From a virus, in IMG/VR virus record IMGVR_UViG_3300032820_000050, positions 1-34,894 of that record: a DNA stretch of 34,894 nucleotides. The stretch is one strand, 5' to 3'. Shown one piece after another: positions 1 to 6,505 of the stretch (position 1 is its first letter; each line of letters begins with the position of its first letter). Both the position numbers and the translations under genes were made by a program. The notes under the pieces were generated by a model, which saw only the letters and a list, made by a program, of their open reading frames with translations, made no database searches and was not told the DNA's origin.

Positions 1-168
1 AGCTTCATTAAAACTTTCTATTACTTTTTCATAACAATCTCTATGTATAAAAATATGTATATAAGTTCCTGTTTCCCATTCGACATAATCACCTGTTGAT
101 TTAATGTCAACTCCAACTATTCCATACTGAAGACCGCTTAAATCTTCACCACATATTTCACATGACAT
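1..168 (-). CDS. Small CxxC protein, truncated by window edge
   Basis: This leftward ORF of at least 56 codons begins with ATG at 168 and runs off the left edge. A clear Shine-Dalgarno (AAGGAG) lies about 9 nt before the start. The product opens with MSCEICGEDLSG and later has HRDC, so Cys3/Cys6 and a distal His/Cys pair could bind zinc as a small treble-clef or knuckle. If position 1 is joined to 34894, the next codon is TAA and the protein would be a complete 56 aa. Its function is unknown. It is the last gene of the left early block. Confidence 0.75.
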   Translation of the reverse strand, partial: MSCEICGEDLSGLQYGIVGVDIKSTGDYVEWETGTYIHIFIHRDCYEKVIESFNEA

Positions 169-219
169 TTAATTTTTCTCCTTCTCTCTTTTAATCTTTC
201 CCCTTAATCTTTATACTCC

Positions 220-294
220 TTAACCTTTTAATAAAAAAACAATAGTTATTAATATAGACATATAAAATACTTTGTTATATTTTTTCATTGCCAT
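220..294 (-). CDS. Possible 24-aa single-span membrane micropeptide
   Basis: A short ORF starts with ATG at 294, ten nt past the stop of the preceding leftward gene. Its product begins MAMKKYNKVFYM and continues as one hydrophobic stretch (SILITIVFLL), so it would be a lone transmembrane helix. The ribosome-binding site is weak (GAGAG). Tiny ORFs arise by chance in sequence this AT-rich. It is kept only because it fills a gap in an otherwise packed gene string. Confidence 0.35.
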   Translation of the reverse strand: MAMKKYNKVFYMSILITIVFLLKG

Positions 295-303
295 TAATCA
301 CTC

Positions 304-504
304 TCAGCTATTTAATTTATTAAACAATTGTTCTCTCATATATTCTTCATCTCGATTTGCTTTAACTTTACGCCACGCATCACTTGCCTTAATATCAAAT
401 CTATAAGGTTGAGTCATTGGAGATGTTTTAGGATTATCAAAAAACTCTCTAGCTTTTTCCCAATCCTCAAACGAATGAGTTTCAATTGATAGTTTATAAA
501 TCAT
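304..504 (-). CDS. Hypothetical early protein, 66 aa
   Basis: The 66-aa product is unrecognised: a charged soluble protein with a short beta-like start (MIYKLSIETHSF) and an Arg/Glu-rich C-terminus. Its ATG overlaps the stop of the upstream gene by 4 nt (ATGA), indicating translational coupling. There is no Cys cluster and no membrane segment. The start is set by the overlap. Confidence 0.7.
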   Translation of the reverse strand: MIYKLSIETHSFEDWEKAREFFDNPKTSPMTQPYRFDIKASDAWRKVKANRDEEYMREQLFNKLNS

Positions 505-734
505 TTTTGATCTAAACCTTCTTCTTTCAAAGCCTCTATTAATGTACCTAAGAAGAAATGAATACTCTTTAATCCATCAAAATCTTTTTCAGCAATCTTA
601 ATTATCTTTCTATAGGCTTGTTTCCCTAGAATACTATTTGCCCTAGAACCTAACATCATAGATTTTTGATAATTACTTATTTCAATTTTAATAGATTTTA
701 ATTCTCTAACTACTTCATTATTATTCACAGTCAT
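501..734 (-). CDS. Hypothetical early protein, 77 aa
   Basis: The frame is open back to 785, but the ATG at 734 (MTVNNNEVV) is preferred: GGAAGG lies about 9 nt upstream and the longer version would overlap its neighbour by 65 nt. The product is helical and charged, with an N-terminal stretch likely to form a coiled coil (VVRELKSIKIEISNY). No family is recognised. It overlaps the stop of the upstream gene by 14 nt and the next start by 4 nt. Confidence 0.7.
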   Translation of the reverse strand: MTVNNNEVVRELKSIKIEISNYQKSMMLGSRANSILGKQAYRKIIKIAEKDFDGLKSIHFFLGTLIEALKEEGLDQK

Positions 735-972
735 TTTCTGCATCCTTCCAACTTTCTTTTGTAAGAGTTTCTTGAGTTGCATCACAATTTTTATTAGCGC
801 ACTTAAAAATAGCTTTTCTAGTCTCAGGAAATTTATCTATCGCTTCCCCTAATGGTGGCATTATTCTGCTTAAAGTAGTTTCCTGATGTACCCATTTATG
901 CTCATAAGGTTTACAGTTCATATTATCTTTCCTCATCTTTACTATTTCACTTGTAAGATATTTGTTAAGCAT
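721..972 (-). CDS. Hypothetical early protein with CxxxxC pair, 83 aa
   Basis: The 83-aa product carries one C-terminal cysteine pair (CANKNC) after a helix rich in Lys and Glu, and ends in DCE. The pair resembles half of a zinc ribbon, with other ligands possible at Cys21 and His25 (NCKPYEHKW). The start is coupled to the upstream gene by TAATG. The function is unknown. It belongs to the run of small Cys-containing early proteins in this block. Confidence 0.7.
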   Translation of the reverse strand: MLNKYLTSEIVKMRKDNMNCKPYEHKWVHQETTLSRIMPPLGEAIDKFPETRKAIFKCANKNCDATQETLTKESWKDAENDCE

Positions 973-1163
973 TATTTTTCCTCATCTATTTTTACTCTAA
1001 CTATTAATCTAGTGATAGAAGTTAAATCCCTTAACTCTTTAGCTTCTATTCCAAATTCTTTTTTATGACCGCACCATCCACACATTTTTATATCTCTGTA
1101 ATAAGTTAACTTTGTAGGATAATATTCATTACAGGTTAAGCATTTGAATTTATGAATTCTCAT
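972..1163 (-). CDS. Small zinc-ribbon protein, 63 aa
   Basis: Two CxxC knuckles, CLTC near residues 8-11 and CGWC near residues 28-31, are spaced as in a classical zinc ribbon. A charged C-terminal half follows (EAKELRDLTSITRL, VRVKIDEEK). Proteins of this kind usually bind nucleic acid or a partner protein, but nothing specific can be assigned. It lies between the 280-aa acidic gene upstream and the 83-aa gene downstream, with a TAATG junction. Confidence 0.75.
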   Translation of the reverse strand: MRIHKFKCLTCNEYYPTKLTYYRDIKMCGWCGHKKEFGIEAKELRDLTSITRLIVRVKIDEEK

Positions 1164-1166
1164 TAG

Positions 1167-2009
1167 TTACCAACAATTTAATGCTATAGCTTCACCTGCT
1201 ATATCAATTTCATTTGGCAAAGGTTTAACTGTAACTCTGACTTCACGTTTACAAGTTATACATATAGCGTCTGAATATTTCACATTCATTTTTTCTTTAG
1301 GTCTAAACTCTTCATCATTAAATAAATTATTCATGTGTGAGATTTTCCAATAATCTGTATGAATATCATCCCAATTCCCTAGAACATGATTCCTAGATTC
1401 AGTATGTTCTTCAGCCCTAAGTTTTAAATTTTTTAAACTATCTATTAAACCTAAATCTTTAAATACTTTTTCTACAGCATTATCAATATCTTCTTCTCTA
1501 ATATGTTCTAAATCTCTACCATAATCTGAAACTAATTGTTCTACCCTTCCATAAACATCTAAATCTTCCCAATTATCCTCAAGTCTATGTTCTTGATAAA
1601 CCATCCATTCATGAATCCATTCTTGAATATCATCAGAAAACTTTTCACATTCTTTTTCATAAAATGTATCTTCATCTAATATGCCTGATTCAAAAATAAC
1701 TTGAGAAATATTATCGTCAACCCATTCACATAATTCATCAAAGCTATCATCACAATTTTCACAAGGCGTGATTAAAATATATTCAATCCACCCTACAGCC
1801 CAATGACTATTATTTATTACAAAATGATGATCACCTTTAATATGAGAATTTTCCCACGCGTCTAATTCTTCTTTTGTAGAATCAAAATTAACTTGATCCA
1901 TTAAATCTGAATCCCTAGATTTCATAACAACTATATAAGAATCTGAATGATCATCACCCATATAATTCTCAGCCCTAGACCATTTCTCTAGATAATTTAA
2001 TTTCTTCAT
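1167..2009 (-). CDS. Acidic hypothetical protein, 280 aa
   Basis: This is the longest gene of the left early block. The protein is strongly acidic and Trp-rich, especially over residues 85-185 (CENCDDSFDELCEWVDD, WIHEWMVYQEHRLEDNWED). The C-terminal part carries a possible Cys pair (ICITC). I recognise no family. Such acidity suits a DNA mimic or a protein-binding inhibitor, but that is speculation from composition. The ATG follows AAGGA by about 10 nt. A repeated 30-nt element lies 14 nt upstream of the start, so the gene may have its own promoter. Confidence 0.75.
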   Translation of the reverse strand: MKKLNYLEKWSRAENYMGDDHSDSYIVVMKSRDSDLMDQVNFDSTKEELDAWENSHIKGDHHFVINNSHWAVGWIEYILITPCENCDDSFDELCEWVDDNISQVIFESGILDEDTFYEKECEKFSDDIQEWIHEWMVYQEHRLEDNWEDLDVYGRVEQLVSDYGRDLEHIREEDIDNAVEKVFKDLGLIDSLKNLKLRAEEHTESRNHVLGNWDDIHTDYWKISHMNNLFNDEEFRPKEKMNVKYSDAICITCKREVRVTVKPLPNEIDIAGEAIALNCW

Positions 2010-2022
2010 ATTTATTTATCCT

Positions 2023-2052
2023 TTAAAATAATTGCGGTTAATCTTAACTATC
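2023..2052 (-). promoter_or_regulatory. Copy 1 of a repeated upstream element
   Basis: Read on the minus strand, the core AGATTAACCGCAATTATTTT is nearly identical to a second copy at 4152-4182: two substitutions and one missing A across about 31 nt. Both copies lie in gaps just upstream of leftward genes. No convincing -35/-10 pair fits both, so it may be a phage-specific promoter or a regulator site. Confidence 0.45.
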
Positions 2053-2056
2053 CCTA

Positions 2057-2248
2057 TTAATTTCTTTTAAAAACAGCTTCTTTAAATTTTTCTTCATTAA
2101 ATCTTTTGTTATCAGATTTAAGAAATTCACATAAACTATTTAATAAACCCCATGCTAAAGAATTAGCATCATAAGTATCATAAGATTTTGAATTAAATTC
2201 TTTATTAAAAACTTTTGCTAAACCTATGTAATCTTTTCTAGTCATCAT
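2057..2248 (-). CDS. Conserved phage-type small protein, 63 aa
   Basis: The product starts MMTRKDYIGLAKVF and ends with the pattern NKRFNEEKFKEAVF. This resembles a family of short phage proteins with an N-terminal MTRKDY helix and an RFNxxxF tail that I have seen beside genes of the WTNxETW type, as here. Its function is unknown. The reading frame extends to 2287, but the paired ATGs at 2248/2245 give a normal short overlap with the upstream gene, so 2248 was chosen. Confidence 0.75.
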   Translation of the reverse strand: MMTRKDYIGLAKVFNKEFNSKSYDTYDANSLAWGLLNSLCEFLKSDNKRFNEEKFKEAVFKRN

Positions 2249-2519
2249 TTCTAAATTCTTCCCACCAAGATTCTGCAATTTCAACAAAATTTACAGGCTT
2301 TAAACTACAATCATCAGGGGTTTTTCCATCCCAAATTATCCATAAAAATTGTTCTAATCTATCTGCACAATCACCTAAATTTTTACTTTCTTCAACTATC
2401 CCTAGAATTAAATTGTAAAGAGGTTCTACATTTCCAATCCATAAAGATGTATTCCAAGTTTCTCTATTTGTCCAACCGTTGTAAGTTTCTTTTTTCCACT
2501 CATCAAAAGTTTGAGTCAT
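2238..2519 (-). CDS. WTNRETW-motif phage protein, 93 aa
   Basis: The N-terminal region contains YNGWTNRETWNTSLWIGN, the hallmark of a widespread phage family of unknown role (NGxxNxETWxxxLWI). The rest is helical with Trp residues and an acidic end. Genes of this family sit in early regions, often next to the MTRKDY protein found immediately downstream here. The ATG at 2519 is preceded by AAAGGA. Identification by motif is firm; function is not known. Confidence 0.8.
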   Translation of the reverse strand: MTQTFDEWKKETYNGWTNRETWNTSLWIGNVEPLYNLILGIVEESKNLGDCADRLEQFLWIIWDGKTPDDCSLKPVNFVEIAESWWEEFRNDD

Positions 2520-2533
2520 AATAATTTTTCCTT

Positions 2534-2764
2534 TTAATTATTCTTAGAGATTAAAATTATTTTTTCTAACTCATCTTCTTGAGAAATTATTAATTGATTT
2601 AATGAATCGAGATCATAACCTACATTAGTTAATTGATCTTCTATTTCATTTATTACACTTTCAGCTTGTGATTTTAATTCTTGCAATTCGCCTAGACCAT
2701 CAAATAATGGTTCATAAATTTTATTTAGTTTTTCTATTAAATTCTTTCTTTCTAAGATAGACAT
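2534..2764 (-). CDS. Coiled-coil hypothetical protein, 76 aa
   Basis: Almost the whole protein is predicted helical, with heptad-like spacing (LGELQELKSQAESVINEIED, then LNQLIISQEDELEKIILI). It probably forms a coiled-coil dimer or acts as a small adaptor. No Cys or membrane segment is present. It lies 14 nt before the WTNRETW gene on the leftward transcript. Confidence 0.7.
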   Translation of the reverse strand: MSILERKNLIEKLNKIYEPLFDGLGELQELKSQAESVINEIEDQLTNVGYDLDSLNQLIISQEDELEKIILISKNN

Positions 2765-2777
2765 TTTTAAACCCCTA

Positions 2778-2912
2778 TTAAAATATTTCCCTTAAATAAT
2801 CTCTACACTTTTCTAGAAACGATCTATCGTAATGATAAATTATTGTGTTTTTTAAATTCTTATGAGAATTACACATGTGATTAAAAATGTAATTACAATT
2901 TTTACATCTCAT
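2778..2912 (-). CDS. Zinc-knuckle microprotein, 44 aa
   Basis: A 44-aa product begins MRCKNCNYIFNHMCNSH, giving Cys3, Cys6, His12, Cys14 and His17 as zinc ligands, followed by a basic helix (HYDRSFLEKCRDYLREIF). The start codon lies just past the stop of the upstream gene with GAGGAA before it. The gene fills an otherwise empty 150-nt gap. Its compact Cys/His cluster and its matching neighbours support it as real. Function is unknown. Confidence 0.7.
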   Translation of the reverse strand: MRCKNCNYIFNHMCNSHKNLKNTIIYHYDRSFLEKCRDYLREIF

Positions 2913-2914
2913 TT

Positions 2915-3196
2915 TTATTCCTCTTCTTTACATTTACTAAATTCACAATAAGCTAATTCAACATAATCAATAAAGAAATATTTTCTGTTAACAGTTGCAC
3001 CAACTAGAAACATATCTTTATCGTAAACAACATTAATTGACGCTTCTAATTCTTTGTCTGAAATATCTATATCTACAGAATCTTTTAAATGTTCTAGATA
3101 ATCTTTCATCTCATTATCAGAATCTTTTAAATTAATTACTTCAGAAGCATAAGATGGTAAGTATCCAAAATCCCCTGCTAGAATATGATTATGCAC
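2915..3196 (-). CDS. Hypothetical protein with GTG start, 93 aa
   Basis: No ATG is available near the 5' end. A GTG at 3196 preceded by AGAGGA (about 9 nt) and overlapping the upstream stop is the likely start. The product has an acidic middle (NLKDSDNEMKDYLEHLKDS) and a beta-rich second half (INVVYDKDMFLVGATVNRKY). No family is recognised. Confidence 0.7.
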   Translation of the reverse strand: MHNHILAGDFGYLPSYASEVINLKDSDNEMKDYLEHLKDSVDIDISDKELEASINVVYDKDMFLVGATVNRKYFFIDYVELAYCEFSKCKEEE

Positions 3197-3503
3197 AATT
3201 ATTTTCCTCTAGAGATTTTTTATTCTCTAACTTTGAAATGACTGCTTTTTCAAAATCTTGTAAAACTTTTTCTACTTCATCATCTAAAATATTTCTTAAC
3301 TCTATTGCCTGATCAAAACTAAGGAATAATCCTAATTCTTCTTTTTCCTCAAGCCAAGTATTTTCCCCTTTAATTTCTACATAGATATCATTTTTACTCA
3401 TCTCAGAATTAGAATTAATCCAATTAAAACTTTTAAATGAATATTCATCTACATGTTTTAAATGAACACTAACTTTTTCTATTTTTTGTTCAACCCTTAA
3501 CAT
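3189..3503 (-). CDS. Hypothetical early protein, 104 aa
   Basis: The N-terminal half looks beta-rich (IEKVSVHLKHVDEYSF, DIYVEIKGENTWL). The C-terminal half is a long charged helix (ELRNILDDEVEKVLQDFEKA). The fold order resembles small phage modulators, but nothing diagnostic is present. The ATG follows AAGGGA. The gene lies downstream of the AT-rich tandem-repeat gap at 3504-3616, which may hold its promoter. Confidence 0.7.
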   Translation of the reverse strand: MLRVEQKIEKVSVHLKHVDEYSFKSFNWINSNSEMSKNDIYVEIKGENTWLEEKEELGLFLSFDQAIELRNILDDEVEKVLQDFEKAVISKLENKKSLEENNCA

Positions 3504-3533
3504 TGGATTCCCTTAAATATATATATAATTTTT

Positions 3534-3566
3534 ATTAATTTATTTATTAATTTATTTATTAATTTT
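3534..3566. repeat. 12-nt AT-only tandem repeat
   Basis: The unit ATTAATTTATTT occurs two and three-quarter times in the short gap between two leftward genes. It is an A/T-only, probably bent or easily melted stretch. It could serve as an UP element for the downstream leftward gene or be a neutral slippage product. Confidence 0.6.
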
Positions 3567-3616
3567 TTTAAGAGCAGTTTTAAATCTTGCTCAGGATTCC
3601 TTATAGGAAGGCTTAA

Positions 3617-3826
3617 TTAATATCCTAAATACATTTGAAAACTAGGATTTAATGTGTAATATTTTTTATCACCAAACATTTCTACAAACTCAATAAAATC
3701 TATTTTTCCTAAACCATGATCCTTAAATATTTTCATAACATATTGTTTAGTAACTCGACCATTTCCATAACAATCTTCAAATAATTCTGAATAACTTACA
3801 TATTTACCTTCAGGAGTTTTTCTCAT
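3617..3826 (-). CDS. Hypothetical protein, possible HTH, 69 aa
   Basis: The protein has a stretch (SYSELFEDCYGNGRVTKQYV followed by MKIFKDHGL) that could form a helix-turn-helix, then an aromatic tail ending in MYLGY. The resemblance to DNA-binding folds is weak and not diagnostic. The start is coupled by TAATG to the upstream 46-aa gene. It is followed by the AT-repeat gap. Confidence 0.65.
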   Translation of the reverse strand: MRKTPEGKYVSYSELFEDCYGNGRVTKQYVMKIFKDHGLGKIDFIEFVEMFGDKKYYTLNPSFQMYLGY

Positions 3827-3966
3827 TAAAAAACCTTCCTGATTAATTTCTTGATAAATCTTTTAAACTTACAATCAAAGCATGAATAATAATTACATTT
3901 ATCGCACATTAAAATTTCTACATGAGATGGAATGTTAATAACTATTTCTAATTGTTCATTTCTCAT
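3826..3966 (-). CDS. Zinc-binding microprotein, 46 aa
   Basis: The 46-aa product has a tight cysteine cluster, CDKCNYYSCFDC, in the second half, followed by a very basic helix (KFKRFIKKLIRKVF). The start overlaps the stop of the upstream gene by 4 nt, and its own stop overlaps the next ATG. Both junctions argue for translation. A Cys cluster plus a basic helix suggests nucleic-acid binding, with no further assignment possible. Confidence 0.7.
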   Translation of the reverse strand: MRNEQLEIVINIPSHVEILMCDKCNYYSCFDCKFKRFIKKLIRKVF

Positions 3967-4103
3967 TTTATTTTCCTATCTAAATCATGAGTAGGATATA
4001 AAATACAATCAGGATTTTCACACTTTAATATCATTCCTAGTTTAGAATAATAAGTTGAGATTAGAGATATAATTTCTAATCCACACGCTTTACAATATTT
4101 CAT
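3963..4103 (-). CDS. Zinc-ribbon microprotein, 46 aa
   Basis: The product starts MKYCKACGLEI (CxxC) and has a second pair, CENPDC, about 22 residues on, matching a minimal zinc ribbon. AGGAAGG precedes the ATG by about 7 nt. It is the first of a set of three overlapping genes and lies downstream of repeat element copy 2. Function is unknown. Confidence 0.7.
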   Translation of the reverse strand: MKYCKACGLEIISLISTYYSKLGMILKCENPDCILYPTHDLDRKIK

Positions 4104-4151
4104 TTAGAACCTTCCTATAATTCTACTTGTCAATTAAAACCCTTAAATAAG

Positions 4152-4182
4152 TTAAAATAATTTGCGGTTAATCTATACTATC
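4152..4182 (-). promoter_or_regulatory. Copy 2 of a repeated upstream element
   Basis: The minus-strand core AGATTAACCGCAAATTATTT matches copy 1 at 2023-2052 with one extra A and two changes nearer its 5' end. It lies 48 nt upstream of the leftward 46-aa gene, between that gene and the terminator of the first leftward gene. This is where a second leftward promoter would be expected. Confidence 0.45.
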
Positions 4183-4244
4183 TTTTTAGTATCTCTAAAA
4201 AATTTAAATAAAATTTATTTTCAAATTTATTTTTCATTTTTTTT

Positions 4245-4283
4245 AAGAAAAAGAGTTAGGAAGTTTTTTAAATTTCCTAACTC
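4245..4283 (-). terminator. Intrinsic terminator of the leftward 197-aa gene
   Basis: On the minus strand, a perfect 10-bp stem (GAGTTAGGAA with TTCCTAACTC), extendable through A-T pairs, is followed at once by TTTTTCTT. It starts 8 nt after the stop codon of the 197-aa gene. On the plus strand the downstream T-run is poorer, so it mainly serves leftward transcription. Confidence 0.8.
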
Positions 4284-4291
4284 GATTTTAA

Positions 4292-4885
4292 TTATCCCTT
4301 TTTGCAAACCTCACTTTCGCAAAAATGACTTTCGCATACTTCAGCTTTGGAATTATTTTTATCAATCTTGTGATTGTTCATCCAATTCTTAGCCCTAGTT
4401 TCTAAAGCCTTTTTAACTTTTGATTTCCTATTTAATAAAGCTGTAGTAGCTAAATTAGTTTTAGAATTTTTATCCTCAATGTTACAGGCTATTTTAAATT
4501 CACCTAAAGAATCTTGTGATGGTTGAAGATTTAAACTTATCGCATCACCATTTTCAAAAAATTCCTGAAGCACATCTTTAAAATCCTGTAAATCATTTTC
4601 ATTTATAGCATTGAAAATCTTCTCAGCTTTTTCGTCTAAGCCATCGTCGAATTTAAATGTACCTTTAGCTAAAATCCCACCTTGAGAATCTAGTGATACT
4701 CTAGCTTTATCATTATGTATAACCAAATGATAAATCTGATTATCTTGTGGATTAAAAGTTATTGTGGCATCACTTTTAATTCCTAACTCACTAAGTTTTA
4801 AAAACTCTTCCTCAGTTTTAAATTGTCCCACACCATTTATCAAAATATATTCTTTTGTTTCTTTTAGAGCGTGTTCTTCTAACAC
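4292..4885 (-). CDS. First leftward gene, Cys-tailed protein, 197 aa
   Basis: The gene is nearest the divergent control region and is closed by its own terminator, so it is probably a separately controlled, early and abundant product. GTG at 4885 is the start, with AGGAAGGAAGG upstream. The body looks like an alpha/beta soluble protein with a middle acidic helical segment (ENDLQDFKDVLQEFFENGD) and a basic stretch (LLNRKSKVKKALETRAK). The C-terminus is unusual: VCESHFCESEVC, then KKG, three regularly spaced Cys. No family is recognised. Confidence 0.75.
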   Translation of the reverse strand: MLEEHALKETKEYILINGVGQFKTEEEFLKLSELGIKSDATITFNPQDNQIYHLVIHNDKARVSLDSQGGILAKGTFKFDDGLDEKAEKIFNAINENDLQDFKDVLQEFFENGDAISLNLQPSQDSLGEFKIACNIEDKNSKTNLATTALLNRKSKVKKALETRAKNWMNNHKIDKNNSKAEVCESHFCESEVCKKG

Positions 4886-5188
4886 TTTTTGTACCTTCCT
4901 TCCTATAATTTATACTTTTTTTATATTTATTTATTTATCTAATATAATTACCATCCTTTTTTTATTTACTATTTATTTATTTATCTATAGATATTATAGA
5001 TCCTATAGAGGCTCAGGAACATATACCATAGTGTTGCTCATAACAAATATGCACAATATACCGAACCCTAATTATGAGATAGGTTCTAACTGTACGCAAG
5101 TATGATATATATACCTAGCGGATGTCACTAAGAAAGGGCTTTATGATAAGATTTATCGGAGAGAAGGGAGAATATAAAAAGGATTAAT
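4886..5188. promoter_or_regulatory. Divergent early/late control region
   Basis: This 303-nt gene-free stretch separates the leftward and rightward transcripts. Next to the leftward gene are two perfect 18-nt direct repeats, TATTTATTTATTTATCTA, at 4924-4941 and 4970-4987. Towards the rightward gene is an imperfect inverted repeat (GAACCCTA at 5063-5070, TAGGTTC at 5080-5086) just upstream of a TATGAT box at 5101. AAGGA precedes the rightward ATG. No consensus -35 is evident, so the promoter positions are inferred. Confidence 0.5.
4924..4987. repeat. Pair of perfect 18-nt direct repeats
   Basis: TATTTATTTATTTATCTA occurs at 4924-4941 and again at 4970-4987, with start points 46 nt apart, in the leader of the leftward 197-aa gene. 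Low complexity limits the weight of this. Still, the shared non-repetitive end (TATCTA) makes the match more than a simple ATTT run. The repeats could be binding sites or promoter-linked UP elements. Confidence 0.55.
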
Positions 5189-6481
5189 ATGGATACGTTA
5201 AAGAAGAAAGTTTTAACCGTATTGGCGATTGTTCTAACAGTCTCCTTAATACTGGGTGGAATTGTTGGATTGGCATTAAGTTATTTAAATCCTGTTCAAT
5301 GGATTCAACCTTACCTTTCCCCATGTATTAATTATGTTGGATGTTGGGTTCACCCAACGCTACTCTATACGAGTTCTGTAATTGATACGTTAAATGCTAA
5401 CTGGTTAATAACATTACCTACTTCTCTCGTGATTTTTGCTACAGGTTTACTTCAACCTGAAGCACGTAGAAACATACGTGCCTTTCCTCGTAAAGTTATC
5501 AACGCATACAAGAGGGTATGTATATGGAGAGATAAGCTATTCAGTTTAATAGAAAGACTGAATACTGAATCAGCCAAGTGGAAGAGAACTTTTAATGTAC
5601 TCAAATCTCCCTACACATTACTTCGTGCATTCGGGCTAAGTCCACAGATGGCCATATCTCTCTTGGCAGTAGGGTCTACCGCAGGAACTGGAGTTATAGT
5701 TAACGAAACCGTCTTAGCGGAACGCTCATTTTCAAATGGAGACTCAGGTGTATACCTTGCTCCACTAGATACTCCTTCTTACTTTGACGATAAAGATAAC
5801 ACGTTAAGGATTAACCTAGGTGCTGTACCAGTAAGAGAGATTACTATTGAGAACGTATCAGCAGGAACAGTTTACTCAGGAGATGCTGCAGGAGCAAAAG
5901 TTTCTGCATTACCTGCAACCTGTGGGTCAAATGGAAGTACGGCTTGTACAGAAGCAGTTTTAATTTCTGGTAATCCTACCGTAGTTGATCCCGCGTTTAC
6001 TGGAACAAGGCTACAGGTAGGTACATTTATAATTGAGAAGTCTAGATGTAAGAGTATGGACTTCAGCGATATAGATGCTCATACAATAGTTATAGAGCAT
6101 AACGCCAGTGATGGGCAAAGTATTACCCAAACATCTGGTAACGCTAGAAATAGGGCTATAGGAGGGGGACATCATCAAGCAGAAGCTATGGTAACTAGTG
6201 GAGGTACATATGACCGCATATGGATTGACGCTCCTAACTCTGGGGTTAACGGAAAGATAGGTACATTAACTTTAAGCAATTTATGGACGAAGGGTGGAAG
6301 TTGTACCTTTAAAAACATGGACATAGGCGTATTAAAGATTTTACAGAATGAAGTTGGTAATGACGGCAACTTGGTTACAAAGGAGTTTCAAGTATCTGGA
6401 GTTACAGGTGCTAACTGGACGGTAACCGATAACGTGGAATTAATCTTCTCTGAACCTGCACTTGATAAGGGTAACGAGTAG
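5189..6481 (+). CDS. Membrane-anchored protein leading the late operon
   Basis: This 430-aa product of unknown function is the first rightward gene. Three hydrophobic segments are visible: residues 9-32 after a Lys-rich start, 72-89 and 153-171. A basic stretch (residues 91-145) lies between the second and third. After residue 180 comes a roughly 250-residue beta-rich region with Gly/Thr/Asn turns and several Cys, ending in a probable jelly-roll-like domain. It could be a membrane receptor or exclusion protein, or a virion spike with a membrane base. AAGGA precedes the ATG. Arg codons CGT/CGC are somewhat more common than in the neighbours. Confidence 0.8.
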   Translation: MDTLKKKVLTVLAIVLTVSLILGGIVGLALSYLNPVQWIQPYLSPCINYVGCWVHPTLLYTSSVIDTLNANWLITLPTSLVIFATGLLQPEARRNIRAFPRKVINAYKRVCIWRDKLFSLIERLNTESAKWKRTFNVLKSPYTLLRAFGLSPQMAISLLAVGSTAGTGVIVNETVLAERSFSNGDSGVYLAPLDTPSYFDDKDNTLRINLGAVPVREITIENVSAGTVYSGDAAGAKVSALPATCGSNGSTACTEAVLISGNPTVVDPAFTGTRLQVGTFIIEKSRCKSMDFSDIDAHTIVIEHNASDGQSITQTSGNARNRAIGGGHHQAEAMVTSGGTYDRIWIDAPNSGVNGKIGTLTLSNLWTKGGSCTFKNMDIGVLKILQNEVGNDGNLVTKEFQVSGVTGANWTVTDNVELIFSEPALDKGNE

Positions 6482-6505
6482 GAATATAAATACATAAGAG
6501 GATAT

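Noticed and set aside
600-2800. Frequent CTAG/CCCTAG tetranucleotides in the left block
   Set aside because: CTAG is rare in many bacterial genomes and appears common here, but I could not count it against expectation. It may reflect Leu/Arg codon choice on the minus strand.
3534-3566. A CRISPR-like or attachment-site repeat
   Set aside because: The 12-nt units are A/T-only and contiguous without spacers, and no integrase is encoded.
4105-4133. TTGACA on the minus strand at 4133-4128, a possible -35 box
   Set aside because: At 17-18 nt the -10 would be GTTCTA or TTCTAA, a poor match, and it would lie directly on the ribosome-binding site and start codon of the gene at 4103, leaving no leader.
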